From the NCBI GenBank assembly GCA_021798575.1, contig JAJZGI010000019.1:1-37843 (forward strand): a DNA stretch of 37,843 nt, in the 5' to 3' direction. The notes under the pieces were generated by a model. That model was not told the origin of the DNA. It saw nothing but the letters and a program-made list of their open reading frames with translations, and made no database searches. Numbering within the stretch: the first letter of the stretch is position 1; the number at the start of each line of letters is the position of its first letter. This document shows positions 22,681-30,447 of the stretch, piece after piece. This stretch comes from Pseudomonadota bacterium. GTDB taxonomy: Bacteria > Pseudomonadota > Alphaproteobacteria > Acetobacterales > Acetobacteraceae. The position numbers and the translations under genes are program-made.

Positions 22681-23801
22681 ACGAGGCGCGGCGCGGTGCG
22701 CGTGGCCTCAACGGGGGAGGGGTCTATCCCGCGCTCCGCGATGGTCCGAGCAAGCTGCGAGTCCGCGCCGTAGGGGCTGTCGATATTGTTGAAAGCGATC
22801 GCGGCATCTTTCACGACCGGTTGCAGCAGCACCTCGCCGCGCATCATCTCCCGGCACGATATCTGGCCCTTCTGCAGCGGCACCGCGAGATACACGGACT
22901 CGTCGGTCAGAATATGTCCCGCCGGCAGATCGCGCCTTGCATATACGCCGCGCACCAGGCCATCGAGATAGGTGATCTCCTTCTCCGGCGGAAGCCGCTT
23001 GGCGTTGCCCGGCGCGCCGCACATCTCCTGGGCCTTGGCGAAGGCTTTGAACCAGGCGTCCACCTGCTCGGGCAGGGAGCAATAGGGCGATACCGCGATG
23101 CCGCCCATCTCGATATCGACATGCCGCTCGAACGTGCGCGCCCCCTTGCCGTAGGCGATCAGCGTGGAATCGTGCCAGCTATGGTACTCATGCGTGGAGA
23201 AGCCGATCACGTTTTCCGGGTAGCGCGCTTTCAAAAAATCGATCTGGTTCAGCTCCAGCTCATAATCCTCGGAGGGGTAGATCGAGACGCAATGGTTGAT
23301 TGCCAGCGGGATGTTGCGCTTGGCAAAAAACGCGACGATGTCGTCCAGGTCGCGCAACGAGGACCCGCCGGTGGAGATGATCACCGGCTTCTTCGTCGCC
23401 GCGATCTTCTCGATCAGGAACCAGTCCTTGATATCCGAGCTGGCGATCTTGATGATCTGGATGCCAAGCTCGGTGCATTTCTCAACCGAGGTCTCGTCGA
23501 AGGGTGTCGCCATCGAGATCATGCTGGAGTTGCGCACAGCGGTGACCATCCTCTGGTAGTCTTCCCAGCCGAGCTGGGTATCCAGTGTTTTTTTGATATA
23601 GCGCAGGTCCGTCCGGTGGCGGAAATCCTTGTGGATGAAGCTGTCCACGTCGCGGAACTGGAACTTCATGGCGGCGCGGACATTATTGTAGCGCACCACC
23701 TTGGCGTAGTCGGCGATGATCTTCATCCCGCGCGAGACATCGCCCCAATGGTTGTTCGCCATCTCCAGGACAAATAAATTATCGAATACCGAGGCGCGCA
23801 T
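22677..23801 (-). CDS. NeuB-family (sialic-acid-synthase-like) protein
   Basis: A 374-aa protein with the NeuB (beta/alpha)8 domain (EMANNHWGDVSRGMKIIADY near residue 13, KFQFRDVDSF, IKIASSDIKDW, STGGSSLRDLDDIV, INHCVSIYP, IGFSTHEYHSW) and a C-terminal SAF domain from about 285 (RRDLPAGHILTDESVYLAVP). NeuB enzymes condense phosphoenolpyruvate with a sugar to give nine-carbon ulosonic acids. No CMP-transferase (neuA) or epimerase (neuC) lies in the window, so the product is uncertain. Start ATG 23801 follows GGGAG with a 7-nt spacer. The gene has its own promoter candidate and is flanked on both sides by CTAGAGC-type palindromes. Confidence 0.88.
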   Translation of the reverse strand: MRASVFDNLFVLEMANNHWGDVSRGMKIIADYAKVVRYNNVRAAMKFQFRDVDSFIHKDFRHRTDLRYIKKTLDTQLGWEDYQRMVTAVRNSSMISMATPFDETSVEKCTELGIQIIKIASSDIKDWFLIEKIAATKKPVIISTGGSSLRDLDDIVAFFAKRNIPLAINHCVSIYPSEDYELELNQIDFLKARYPENVIGFSTHEYHSWHDSTLIAYGKGARTFERHVDIEMGGIAVSPYCSLPEQVDAWFKAFAKAQEMCGAPGNAKRLPPEKEITYLDGLVRGVYARRDLPAGHILTDESVYLAVPLQKGQISCREMMRGEVLLQPVVKDAAIAFNNIDSPYGADSQLARTIAERGIDPSPVEATRTAPRLV

Positions 23802-23814
23802 CACCAAGCTCCCG

Positions 23815-23864
23815 CTAGAGCAACATCCGATCAGATAGAATCATCTGATTGGATAAAGTTGCTC
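23815..23864. repeat. Long imperfect palindrome 5' of the neuB-like gene
   Basis: Outer arms GAGCAAC (23818-23824) and GTTGCTC (23858-23864), and inner arms TCCGATCAGAT (23826-23836) and ATCTGATTGGA (23843-23853, one G-T position), surround a 6-nt loop. The left end reads CTAGAGC, as in the other two palindromes. The CTAG end abuts the GGGAG ribosome site of the neuB-like gene. Confidence 0.75.
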
Positions 23865-23896
23865 GCCAAAACAATCATCTGGATAAACTATTGTTA

Positions 23897-23925
23897 ATTT
23901 TAGAGGTTTTTTCCTGGTCATGCAA
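23897..23925 (-). promoter_or_regulatory. Candidate promoter of the neuB-like gene
   Basis: On the minus strand TTGCAT (23925-23920) and TAAAAT (23902-23897) are 17 bp apart in an AT-rich gap of about 130 bp between the GT2 stop and the neuB-like start. The transcript would carry the palindrome at 23815-23864 in its leader. Confidence 0.5.
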
Positions 23926-23930
23926 CTTCC

Positions 23931-24860
23931 CTAAAAACCGATCCTCTCCTTCTCGATCACAAGGGGGCGTTTTTGCACCTGCGTATGGATCGCGCCGACA
24001 TACTCCCCGATGATCCCGAGCGAGACCAGCTGCACGGAGCCCAGAAAAAACAGCCCGATCACCAAAGGCGCGATACCGACATTAAAATGGGACCAGAAGA
24101 TGAGCTTATACAGCAGATAGCCGATGCCCGCGACCAGCGAGACGCTGGCGGAGACAAACCCGAGCCCGGTGACGAGGCGCAGCGGCACCTTGGAGTGGTT
24201 GATGATGCCCAGCATCGCGATATCGTACAGCGCGTAGAAATTATTCTTGGTGATGCCGTGGCTGCGCACCGGCTGGTCGTAGGGGATGGTGCAGATACCA
24301 AGCCCGATCTCCGCGATCATACCTCGGAAGAACGGGTAGGGGTCGTCAAACTCCCGCACCGCCTCCACCACCTTGCGGTCATACAGGCCAAAGCCGGTAA
24401 AATTCTGCACGGTGGTGATGGAGGATAGCCGTTCCACCACCGCGTAATAGGTCCTCCGCAGCAGGAACATCAGCGCGTGCTCGGCCGAGGAGCGTTTGAC
24501 GCACAACACCATTTTGTTGCCCTCGCGCCAGCGTGCCACCAGCTCGGGGATCATCTCCGGCGGGTCCTGCAAGTCGGCGACGATGCTGATCACGGCCTCA
24601 CCCCTGGCCTGGAGCATGGCGTGCATCGGCGAGCGGATATGGCCGAAATTGCGTGCATTCACGATCAGTTTCACCCGCGGCTCGGCCGCCGCAATCTCTC
24701 GGATGATCTCGACCGTGCGGTCGGTGGAGGCGTTGTCGATGAATATGTGCTCGTAGTCGCACCCCGGCACCTGCGCCATTGCCGCCTGCACGCGCGAGTA
24801 CAGCTCAGCGACATTGCCCTCCTCATTGAAACACGGGGTAATGACGCTCAAGAAATTCAT
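23931..24860 (-). CDS. GT2 glycosyltransferase, DPM1/GtrB type
   Basis: A 309-aa enzyme: a cytoplasmic GT-A domain (VITPCFNEEGNVAELYSRV, the HIFIDNASTDRT strand, VADLQDPPEMI with the metal-binding D-x-Q-D) followed by two C-terminal TM helices (LVAGIGYLLYKLIFW and IAPLVIGLFFLGSVQLVSLGIIG). This type transfers a sugar from a nucleotide donor to polyprenyl phosphate, or modifies lipid-linked glycans, at the inner membrane. Start ATG 24860 overlaps the flippase stop (ATGA). It ends with KRPLVIEKERIGF, as is common in the family. Confidence 0.9.
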   Translation of the reverse strand: MNFLSVITPCFNEEGNVAELYSRVQAAMAQVPGCDYEHIFIDNASTDRTVEIIREIAAAEPRVKLIVNARNFGHIRSPMHAMLQARGEAVISIVADLQDPPEMIPELVARWREGNKMVLCVKRSSAEHALMFLLRRTYYAVVERLSSITTVQNFTGFGLYDRKVVEAVREFDDPYPFFRGMIAEIGLGICTIPYDQPVRSHGITKNNFYALYDIAMLGIINHSKVPLRLVTGLGFVSASVSLVAGIGYLLYKLIFWSHFNVGIAPLVIGLFFLGSVQLVSLGIIGEYVGAIHTQVQKRPLVIEKERIGF

Positions 24861-26158
24861 CGCTCGACCTTCATCCTGTTCCTCACCCAGCCGGTGGCCA
24901 GCCACGCATATGCCGGGCACACAAATAAAAGCCAAACCAGTGGCGTCGCGAGCAGAATGCCAGAGGCGCCGAGTCGCCGGGCCAGAAAAAACTTCAGCGC
25001 GAGCGCGGCGGCGGTCGCCAGCGCCTGGATAATGATCTGCGCCCGCAGCGCGCCCACGGCATTGAGCAGCAGCATAGCCACGCGCGGCAGGCTGAGCACC
25101 ACAATCCAGGCGGCCATGGACCAGAACAGCAGCGGGCTGATGCCGAGATTCTGCCGCAGCCACCAGTGCAGGCAGGCGGGGCCAAAGGCGAGAATCGCGG
25201 CTGAACCCGTTAGCGCCAGCAGGCCCACGCCCAGCGTGCCCCGCCATAACGCGCGCCGCACCCAGGCGTGGTCCCGTGCCGCCACGGCCTCCACAAAGGC
25301 GGGCCACAGCGCCTGGGTGGCGACCGCCAGAAACCCGATCGCGGTGAAGCACAGCCGCGTCGCCACCGTCATGCGCGCCGCCGCATCCGGGCTCAGCCAT
25401 TCCAGCGTGAAGATATTGTCGAACACATAGGCGCAGGAGATGACGACCGAGAGCGCCGAGAGCATCAGCCCGGTGCGGGAAACCCGGGCCAGAACCGCCA
25501 GCGAGAGCAGGCCCAGCTTCGGGCGCAGCGCGGGATGGCGGAGCAGCAGATGCATCAAGCTGCCCGCATTGCCGATCAGCAGCGCGCCATACACGCTCGC
25601 CACCATGGCATTGATTCCACCTCCCATCCAGGCCGAGAACAGCAGGCCCGTGAGCATGAGCACGGTTTGCAGCAGATCCCACAACCCGGCCACATGGCCT
25701 TTCTGCAGGCCGAACCAGATGTTGCCGGCGATGCTGAGCGGGATATTCAGCGCCAGGCAGGCGGCGGCAATGATGAATGGTGGCCCTGGCCGCAAGCCAG
25801 GTAATAACAGGGCCAGCGCGCCACAGCCCAGCAACAGCACCGCGGCCAGCGCGGCGCCACCGGCCAGGCTCGCGCTGATATAGGCCAGCACCTCGCCCGC
25901 CTGCGCCCGCGCCTGCGGGATCAGCGTGATGAGCGCGCTGCCCAGTCCTAAGTCAAGCATCCCAACCGCCCAGGCGAGCGAGGTCGCAGCCCCCCACACG
26001 CCGAACCCGGCCGACCCCAGCGTGTGCAGCACCAGCGGCAGCGTTATCAGGCCGATGCTGAGCTGCGCTAGGCGCTGCGCCACGCCAACCCCGCCGCTGA
26101 GCAGAATTTTGCGGTTGCGGGCCGGGGCGCTGGTGGCGTTCGAGGTCATCGCGCGCAT
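24857..26158 (-). CDS. Polysaccharide flippase (Wzx/MATE-like)
   Basis: A 433-aa, 12-14 TM protein of the MOP superfamily. The N-terminal GGVGVAQRLAQLSIGLITLP and the LGSAGFGVWGAATSLAW segment are typical of O-antigen flippases; hydrophobic helices continue to the C-terminus. It would move undecaprenyl-linked glycans across the inner membrane. No Wzy polymerase or ligase is seen here. Start ATG 26158 (MRAMTSNATS) is chosen; 26149 is possible. It is the first gene of the minus-strand polysaccharide block and diverges from the type III PKS operon. Confidence 0.82.
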   Translation of the reverse strand: MRAMTSNATSAPARNRKILLSGGVGVAQRLAQLSIGLITLPLVLHTLGSAGFGVWGAATSLAWAVGMLDLGLGSALITLIPQARAQAGEVLAYISASLAGGAALAAVLLLGCGALALLLPGLRPGPPFIIAAACLALNIPLSIAGNIWFGLQKGHVAGLWDLLQTVLMLTGLLFSAWMGGGINAMVASVYGALLIGNAGSLMHLLLRHPALRPKLGLLSLAVLARVSRTGLMLSALSVVISCAYVFDNIFTLEWLSPDAAARMTVATRLCFTAIGFLAVATQALWPAFVEAVAARDHAWVRRALWRGTLGVGLLALTGSAAILAFGPACLHWWLRQNLGISPLLFWSMAAWIVVLSLPRVAMLLLNAVGALRAQIIIQALATAAALALKFFLARRLGASGILLATPLVWLLFVCPAYAWLATGWVRNRMKVER

Positions 26159-26200
26159 GATGCCGTCGCCGCCGCGCCGCGCCAAGGGTGGGCAACAAAA

Positions 26201-26234
26201 TCGCCCATGGGCGAAGCTTCCGCTTGTGCTTCGC
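26201..26234. promoter_or_regulatory. Interlocked palindromes between flippase and PKS operons
   Basis: TCGCCCATGGGCGA (26201-26214) is a perfect palindrome. Its right half also opens a second inverted repeat, GCGAAGC (26211-26217) with GCTTCGC (26228-26234). Only one of the two structures can form at a time. The 90-bp gap holds both divergent promoters, so this is a good operator candidate; neither -10/-35 pair is clear by eye. Confidence 0.5.
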
Positions 26235-26248
26235 CGCGTAATCCTCAC

Positions 26249-27322
26249 ATGTCATGCATGAGCATCGCCCATATCAACCGCATCAGCACCGCCCATCCGG
26301 CGCACGACGTGCATGAGCCCTTCCTGGAGTTCATGGGCAACGCCATGCCCGAGGGCAGGCCACGCCAGATCTTTCAGCGCATGGCCCGCCGCTCCGGCAT
26401 CGGGCATCGATACTCGGTTCTGCACGAGGACGGCATGGCGGAGGCGGATACGCCGGGCGATGCGTTCTACCGGCGCGGCGCCTTCCCCAGCACAGGTGAG
26501 CGGATGCGGCTCTACGCCCGGCACGCGCCAACGCTTGCGGCGCAGGCAGTGCAGGGGCTTAATTTAGGCGCGGACCTGTCATCCATCACCCACCTGGTGG
26601 TGGCCTCCTGCACCGGCTTTATCGCCCCGGGGCTGGACCAGCTACTGGCCCGCCAGCTTGGGCTGCGGCCGGATCTGCAACGCACATTGGTGGGCTTCAT
26701 GGGCTGTTCGGCGGCGGTGCCCGCCTTGCGCGTCGCCCAGGCCACCGTCCTGGCGGACCCGCAGGCGCGCGTGCTGGTGGTCAATCTGGAACTCTGCACG
26801 TTGCATATGCAGGAAACCGACAATGTCGAGATCGCCCTCTCCTTCATGCTGTTCGGCGATGGGTGCAGCGCGGCACTGGTGAGCGCCGAGGAGCAAGGCA
26901 TCGCCCTGGGGGATTTCCGGGCGGCGCTGATCCCCGACACCGAGGAGCTGATCACCTGGCATATCGGCGACCAGGGATTCGTCATGCATCTCTCCGGCCA
27001 GGTGCCGGGCAGAATCACCCAGGCACTGCGCGATGACCCGGGGTTTATTCTGCGCGGGGAGGGTACGCAGGCGATCGACCTATGGGCCGTGCATGGCGGC
27101 GGCCGCACGGTGCTGGATGCGGTACAGGCCGGCTTCGCTTTGCCGGAGGCAGCGCTCGCACCCTCGCGCGCGGTGCTGGCGGCGCATGGCAATATGTCCT
27201 CGGCCACGGTCATGTTCGTCCTGGCCGGGATGATGGAGCGCGGTCAGCCCGGCCAGCGCGGCCTGGCGATGGCCTTTGGCCCCGGCATGGTGGCCGAGAC
27301 CTTCCGCTTCAGCGTGCAGTAA
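26249..27322 (+). CDS. Type III polyketide synthase
   Basis: A 357-aa chalcone-synthase-superfamily enzyme. The Cys-His-Asn triad is complete: Cys121 in VVASCTGFIAPGLDQ, His282 in DLWAVHGGGRTVLDAV and Asn315 in AAHGNMSSATVMFVLAG. The GFGPG-type loop is MAFGPGMVAETF at the C-terminus. It condenses a starter acyl-CoA with malonyl-CoA. With a methyltransferase and an FAD oxidoreductase in one operon it matches the srsABC phenolic-lipid arrangement, so a long-chain alkylresorcinol or alkylpyrone is likely. ATG 26258 is an alternative start; neither has a strong Shine-Dalgarno. The stop overlaps the next start (TAATG). Confidence 0.92.
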   Translation: MSCMSIAHINRISTAHPAHDVHEPFLEFMGNAMPEGRPRQIFQRMARRSGIGHRYSVLHEDGMAEADTPGDAFYRRGAFPSTGERMRLYARHAPTLAAQAVQGLNLGADLSSITHLVVASCTGFIAPGLDQLLARQLGLRPDLQRTLVGFMGCSAAVPALRVAQATVLADPQARVLVVNLELCTLHMQETDNVEIALSFMLFGDGCSAALVSAEEQGIALGDFRAALIPDTEELITWHIGDQGFVMHLSGQVPGRITQALRDDPGFILRGEGTQAIDLWAVHGGGRTVLDAVQAGFALPEAALAPSRAVLAAHGNMSSATVMFVLAGMMERGQPGQRGLAMAFGPGMVAETFRFSVQ

Positions 27323-28020
27323 TGGATTTCCGCGAGCGCGTGGACTGTCCGGAGGTGATGGACGAGCCCGGGCTGGATACGGCGGTGTATCAGCGCTGCC
27401 TGCACGACCTGGCGGCGGTGAACCGCGTCACATTCACCCATTCAACCACTCTGCGCTGGCTGGCGCGCGCCACGCGTGGCCTGCCCACGGGCGCTGAGTT
27501 CTCGGTGCTGGACGTCGCCTACGGCCAGGGCGATCTGCTGCGCGCCATCGCGCGATTCGCCGCCCGCCAGGGCCTGGTCGCCCGGCTCGCGGGCGTGGAT
27601 CTCAATCCGCGCAGCGCCATGGCCGCTCGCGCCGCCACACCTCCCGGCATCCAAATCGACTATTTCACCGCCGACGTGTTCGACTTCACGCCCGCCGCGC
27701 CGCCGGATTTCATCCTCACCTCGCAGTTCACGCATCACCTCAGCACCGGGCAGATCATCGCGCTGCTGCGCTGGATGGAGCAACAGGCCAGGCGGGGCTG
27801 GTACATCACGGACCTGCACCGGCATAAATTCGCCTATCATGGCTTTCCGCTGCTGGCCCGCCTGTTGCGCTGGCATCCCATCGTGCGGCGTGACGGCGCT
27901 GCATCCATCGCCCGCGCCTTCAAACGGCGCGACTGGCGGGAGATGCTGGACCAGGCCGGGATCACCGCCGATATCCGCTGGCACATACCCTTTCGCTACG
28001 GGATCAGCCGGTTGAAATGA
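27322..28020 (+). CDS. SAM-dependent methyltransferase (SrsB-like context)
   Basis: A 232-aa class I methyltransferase. The SAM motif I is FSVLDVAYGQGDLLRAIARF, slightly unusual with A-Y-G-Q-G for the common G-x-G-x-G. Motif II follows at LAGVDLNPRSAMAARAA and a third strand at PDFILTSQFTHHLS. Proteins of this type occur with type III PKSs and probably methylate the phenolic product, by inference from context. ATG 27322 overlaps the PKS stop by 1 nt and the stop overlaps the next start (ATGA). Confidence 0.83.
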   Translation: MDFRERVDCPEVMDEPGLDTAVYQRCLHDLAAVNRVTFTHSTTLRWLARATRGLPTGAEFSVLDVAYGQGDLLRAIARFAARQGLVARLAGVDLNPRSAMAARAATPPGIQIDYFTADVFDFTPAAPPDFILTSQFTHHLSTGQIIALLRWMEQQARRGWYITDLHRHKFAYHGFPLLARLLRWHPIVRRDGAASIARAFKRRDWREMLDQAGITADIRWHIPFRYGISRLK

Positions 28021-29132
28021 GCGACATCCTCGTCGCCGGTGGCGGCATTGCAGGTGCGGCCGCCGCCACGCTGCTGGCGCAGGCGGGCCGGCAGGTCACG
28101 CTGGTGGAGCGCCAGGCTGAGCCCGTGCACAAAATCTGTGGCGAGTTCATCAGCGGTGAGGCGCGCACCTATCTGGCGGCGCTGGGGCTAAACCTCGCGG
28201 CGTTGGGCGGCCAGCCCATCACGCACGTCCGGCTCGTGCGCGGCAATCGGGCCATCGCCGCCCGGCTCCCGTTCGAGGGGCTGAGCCTGACGCGCCGACG
28301 CCTCGATGAGGCGCTGCTCAACTACGCCGCCGCCGCCGGTGTGGTGGTGCGCCGCGGCCAGGCCATCCGCAGCATCCGCTTCGCCCCCGGAGTCACGGTG
28401 GAGCTCGACCGGGCGGAAGCCCTGCACCCAAAAATTCTTTTGCTCGCCACCGGCAAGCATGAGGTGCGGGGGGTCGCGCGCCAGGCCGAACCCGGGGCTC
28501 TGGTCGGATTCAAGAATTATTTTCACCTCGCATCTGCGCAGCGCGCAGCGTTGGCTGGCCATGTCGAGCTCATCGTGTTTTCCGGTGGCTATGCCGGGCT
28601 GCAACTGGTGGAGGATGGCACGGCAAACTGCTCGTTGCTGGTGGATCAGCCGACATTCGCCGGCATTGGTGGCCGGTGGGATGATCTGCTGGCCTATCTA
28701 TGCGCCGTCAGCCCGCATCTGGGCAAGCGGTTCGCGGGCGCGCGGACAGAGCTTGCGGCGCCGCTCAGCATCGCCCGCGTACCCTACGGTTTTGTGCATC
28801 ACTCCAGGCGCGATGACCCGCCCTGCATGTACCGCCTGGGGGATCAGGCGGCGGTCATTCCCTCCTTCACCGGGGATGGCATGGCGATCGCTTTGCACAG
28901 CGCCACGCTGGCGGCGCGCTGCGTGCAGGCGGGGGAGGATGCGGCGTCGTATCATCAACTTCTGGCCCATGGACTTGCCGGCCAGGTGCGGCGTGCCGTC
29001 ATCCTGCACCGCCTGCTCAGCGCGCCGCGCATGGGCGTTGGCGTCTTTGCGCTGGCGGGAGTCTTTCCCGCCGTTCTGGCCATCGCCGCGCGGTGCACCC
29101 GCGTGCCGGAGCCCGCGCGGGTGCTTTCATAG
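28017..29132 (+). CDS. FAD-dependent oxidoreductase/monooxygenase
   Basis: A 371-aa PHBH/geranylgeranyl-reductase-like flavoprotein. The ADP-binding motif is VAGGGIAGAAAATLLAQAGR near residue 6, followed by LVERQAEPVHKICGEFISGE (family C-G-E-x-I/F motif) and the second FAD motif RLGDQAAVIPSFTGDGMAIA near 275. In the srsABC-type operon the flavoprotein hydroxylates the alkylresorcinol toward a quinone. It ends at 29132, where the stop overlaps the opposite-strand small gene. Confidence 0.85.
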   Translation: MSDILVAGGGIAGAAAATLLAQAGRQVTLVERQAEPVHKICGEFISGEARTYLAALGLNLAALGGQPITHVRLVRGNRAIAARLPFEGLSLTRRRLDEALLNYAAAAGVVVRRGQAIRSIRFAPGVTVELDRAEALHPKILLLATGKHEVRGVARQAEPGALVGFKNYFHLASAQRAALAGHVELIVFSGGYAGLQLVEDGTANCSLLVDQPTFAGIGGRWDDLLAYLCAVSPHLGKRFAGARTELAAPLSIARVPYGFVHHSRRDDPPCMYRLGDQAAVIPSFTGDGMAIALHSATLAARCVQAGEDAASYHQLLAHGLAGQVRRAVILHRLLSAPRMGVGVFALAGVFPAVLAIAARCTRVPEPARVLS

Positions 29133-29294
29133 AATCAACAGCACCAGAATCACGATAATCGCCAGCCCAAGCCCGCCACCGTAATAAACACCGCCACTGC
29201 CCATGAACAGCCCGCCATGCAGGCCAAAGCCGCCGCCGAGCAGGACGAGAATAAGAAGAATGATCAGGATCAGCCGAATTGCGTTTCGCTCCAA
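29127..29294 (-). CDS. DUF3309-like small membrane protein
   Basis: A 55-aa frame with two hydrophobic helices (LILIILLILVLLGGG and LGLAIIVILVLLIL) joined by a Gly-rich loop (HGGLFMGSGGVYYGGG), the pattern of DUF3309 proteins that are usually annotated with no function. No ATG is available: TTG 29294 begins the frame, but GGAG lies better placed for an ATT codon a few residues on (NAIRLILI). Its stop overlaps the end of the convergent FAD gene. It is too short for common gene-length cut-offs. Confidence 0.55.
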   Translation of the reverse strand: MERNAIRLILIILLILVLLGGGFGLHGGLFMGSGGVYYGGGLGLAIIVILVLLIL

Positions 29295-29365
29295 TTATTT
29301 CGGTGCGTTATAGTTGGGCTGGCAAACGGCGGATTACCCGTTTGTGGTCGATCTTTAATGCAATG

Positions 29366-30229
29366 CTAACGCCCGATCACGACGGTGCAGGTCATACCCG
29401 CGACGAGCTGTGTGCCCACGGGCAGCGCATCCAGCGCAATACGCACCGGAATGCGCTGCGCTAGCCGAACCCAGGTGAAGGTGGGGTTGACCGCGGCCAG
29501 CAGGGTCGGGTTGGCGACGCGCTGCGCATCCACGATGGCCGCGGCGATACCGGAAACATGGCCATGCAGCACCGGGCCGCCCTGGAGCAGCTGCACCCGT
29601 GCTGCATCGCCGATGGCGATATGGCGTAGCTTCGTCTCCTCGAAATACCCGTCGACATAAAACGAATCCGCATCGACAATCGCGATAACCGGGCTTCCCG
29701 CGCGAACATAGTCTCCAGGCTGCATCGCGAAGTTCGTGATCAGCCCGTTCACGGTGGCGCGCACCGTGCTGCGGGTCAGGTTCAGCTGCGCGACAGCCAC
29801 ATCGGCCCGCGCCAGCGCATCCTGCGCCTGCGCCTGCATCGCAGCACTATTGGTCTGCTCGCGGGACAGCGCGGAGGCCGCATTGGCCGACAGCGCCGCA
29901 TAGCGCCGGGCCGTGCTCTGCGCGTCCGCCATGGCGGCATCGGCGCGCATCAGTCGGGCCCGCGCCTGGGCGAGTGCGAGCTGGAAGCGGATCGGATCGA
30001 TCTGAAACAGCGCCTCGCCCACATGCACCGCCTGGTTATCCCGCACGAAAACCTGCACTACCGGGCCGGAGACGTCGGCGGCCAGCTCCACAGTGTCGGC
30101 CCGCACGGTGCCATCGCGTGTCCAGGGTGCCAGCATGTAATAGGCCCAGAGCTGCCAGGCGATAACGGCGGCGATGGAAACCAGCAGTAGGGTCACCAGA
30201 AAACGCAGCGTGAAGGGTACGGCTTTCAT
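29366..30229 (-). CDS. Membrane fusion protein of AaeA type
   Basis: A 287-aa HlyD-family adaptor. One N-terminal TM (FLVTLLLVSIAAVIAWQLWAYY) is followed by the lipoyl half YYMLAPWTRDGTVRADTVEL, an Ala-rich hairpin at about 95-160, and the second half (TRSTVRATVNGLITNFAMQP). It pairs with FUSC and DUF1656 proteins as in the E. coli aaeXAB aromatic-acid efflux system. Start ATG 30229 (MKAVPFTLRF), 11 nt after the DUF1656 stop, with GGAAAA upstream. Confidence 0.88.
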   Translation of the reverse strand: MKAVPFTLRFLVTLLLVSIAAVIAWQLWAYYMLAPWTRDGTVRADTVELAADVSGPVVQVFVRDNQAVHVGEALFQIDPIRFQLALAQARARLMRADAAMADAQSTARRYAALSANAASALSREQTNSAAMQAQAQDALARADVAVAQLNLTRSTVRATVNGLITNFAMQPGDYVRAGSPVIAIVDADSFYVDGYFEETKLRHIAIGDAARVQLLQGGPVLHGHVSGIAAAIVDAQRVANPTLLAAVNPTFTWVRLAQRIPVRIALDALPVGTQLVAGMTCTVVIGR

Positions 30230-30240
30230 AAATTTTCCGT

Positions 30241-30447
30241 TCAGAAGATGCGTGTCATGAGGTCGCTCACGAGGCCGGTCAGAATCACGAGCAAGGCGAG
30301 GTCGAATAATGGTCGGTGCCAGACAAAACGGTAGAACCCGAGCCGGGCCAGCCCTATCCGCAGCCCGGCTGAGAGCAACAACGCGAGCATAACCCACGCC
30401 AGCAACGGCGGCAGCAGCACACCATAAACATTTATCTCGCCGATCAT
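30241..30447 (-). CDS. DUF1656 (AaeX-like) small membrane protein
   Basis: A 68-aa protein with two TM helices. MIGEINVYGVLLPPLLAWVM is the typical DUF1656 start, and LFDLALLVILTGLVSDLM is the second helix. It is always found between a FUSC permease and a membrane fusion protein; the role is unknown, probably an accessory inner-membrane subunit. It overlaps the FUSC stop (ATGA). Confidence 0.9.
   Translation of the reverse strand: MIGEINVYGVLLPPLLAWVMLALLLSAGLRIGLARLGFYRFVWHRPLFDLALLVILTGLVSDLMTRIF

Noticed and set aside
23868-23905. AACAAT/ATTGTT hairpin as terminator of the GT2 gene
   Set aside because: Only a 6-bp A/T-rich stem with a T4 tail; it overlaps a better-supported promoter for the neuB-like gene.
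23931-25682. A long minus-strand frame extending the GT2 gene by over 270 codons
   Set aside because: The extension is an out-of-frame shadow of the flippase gene; ATG 24860 with the ATGA overlap is the real start.
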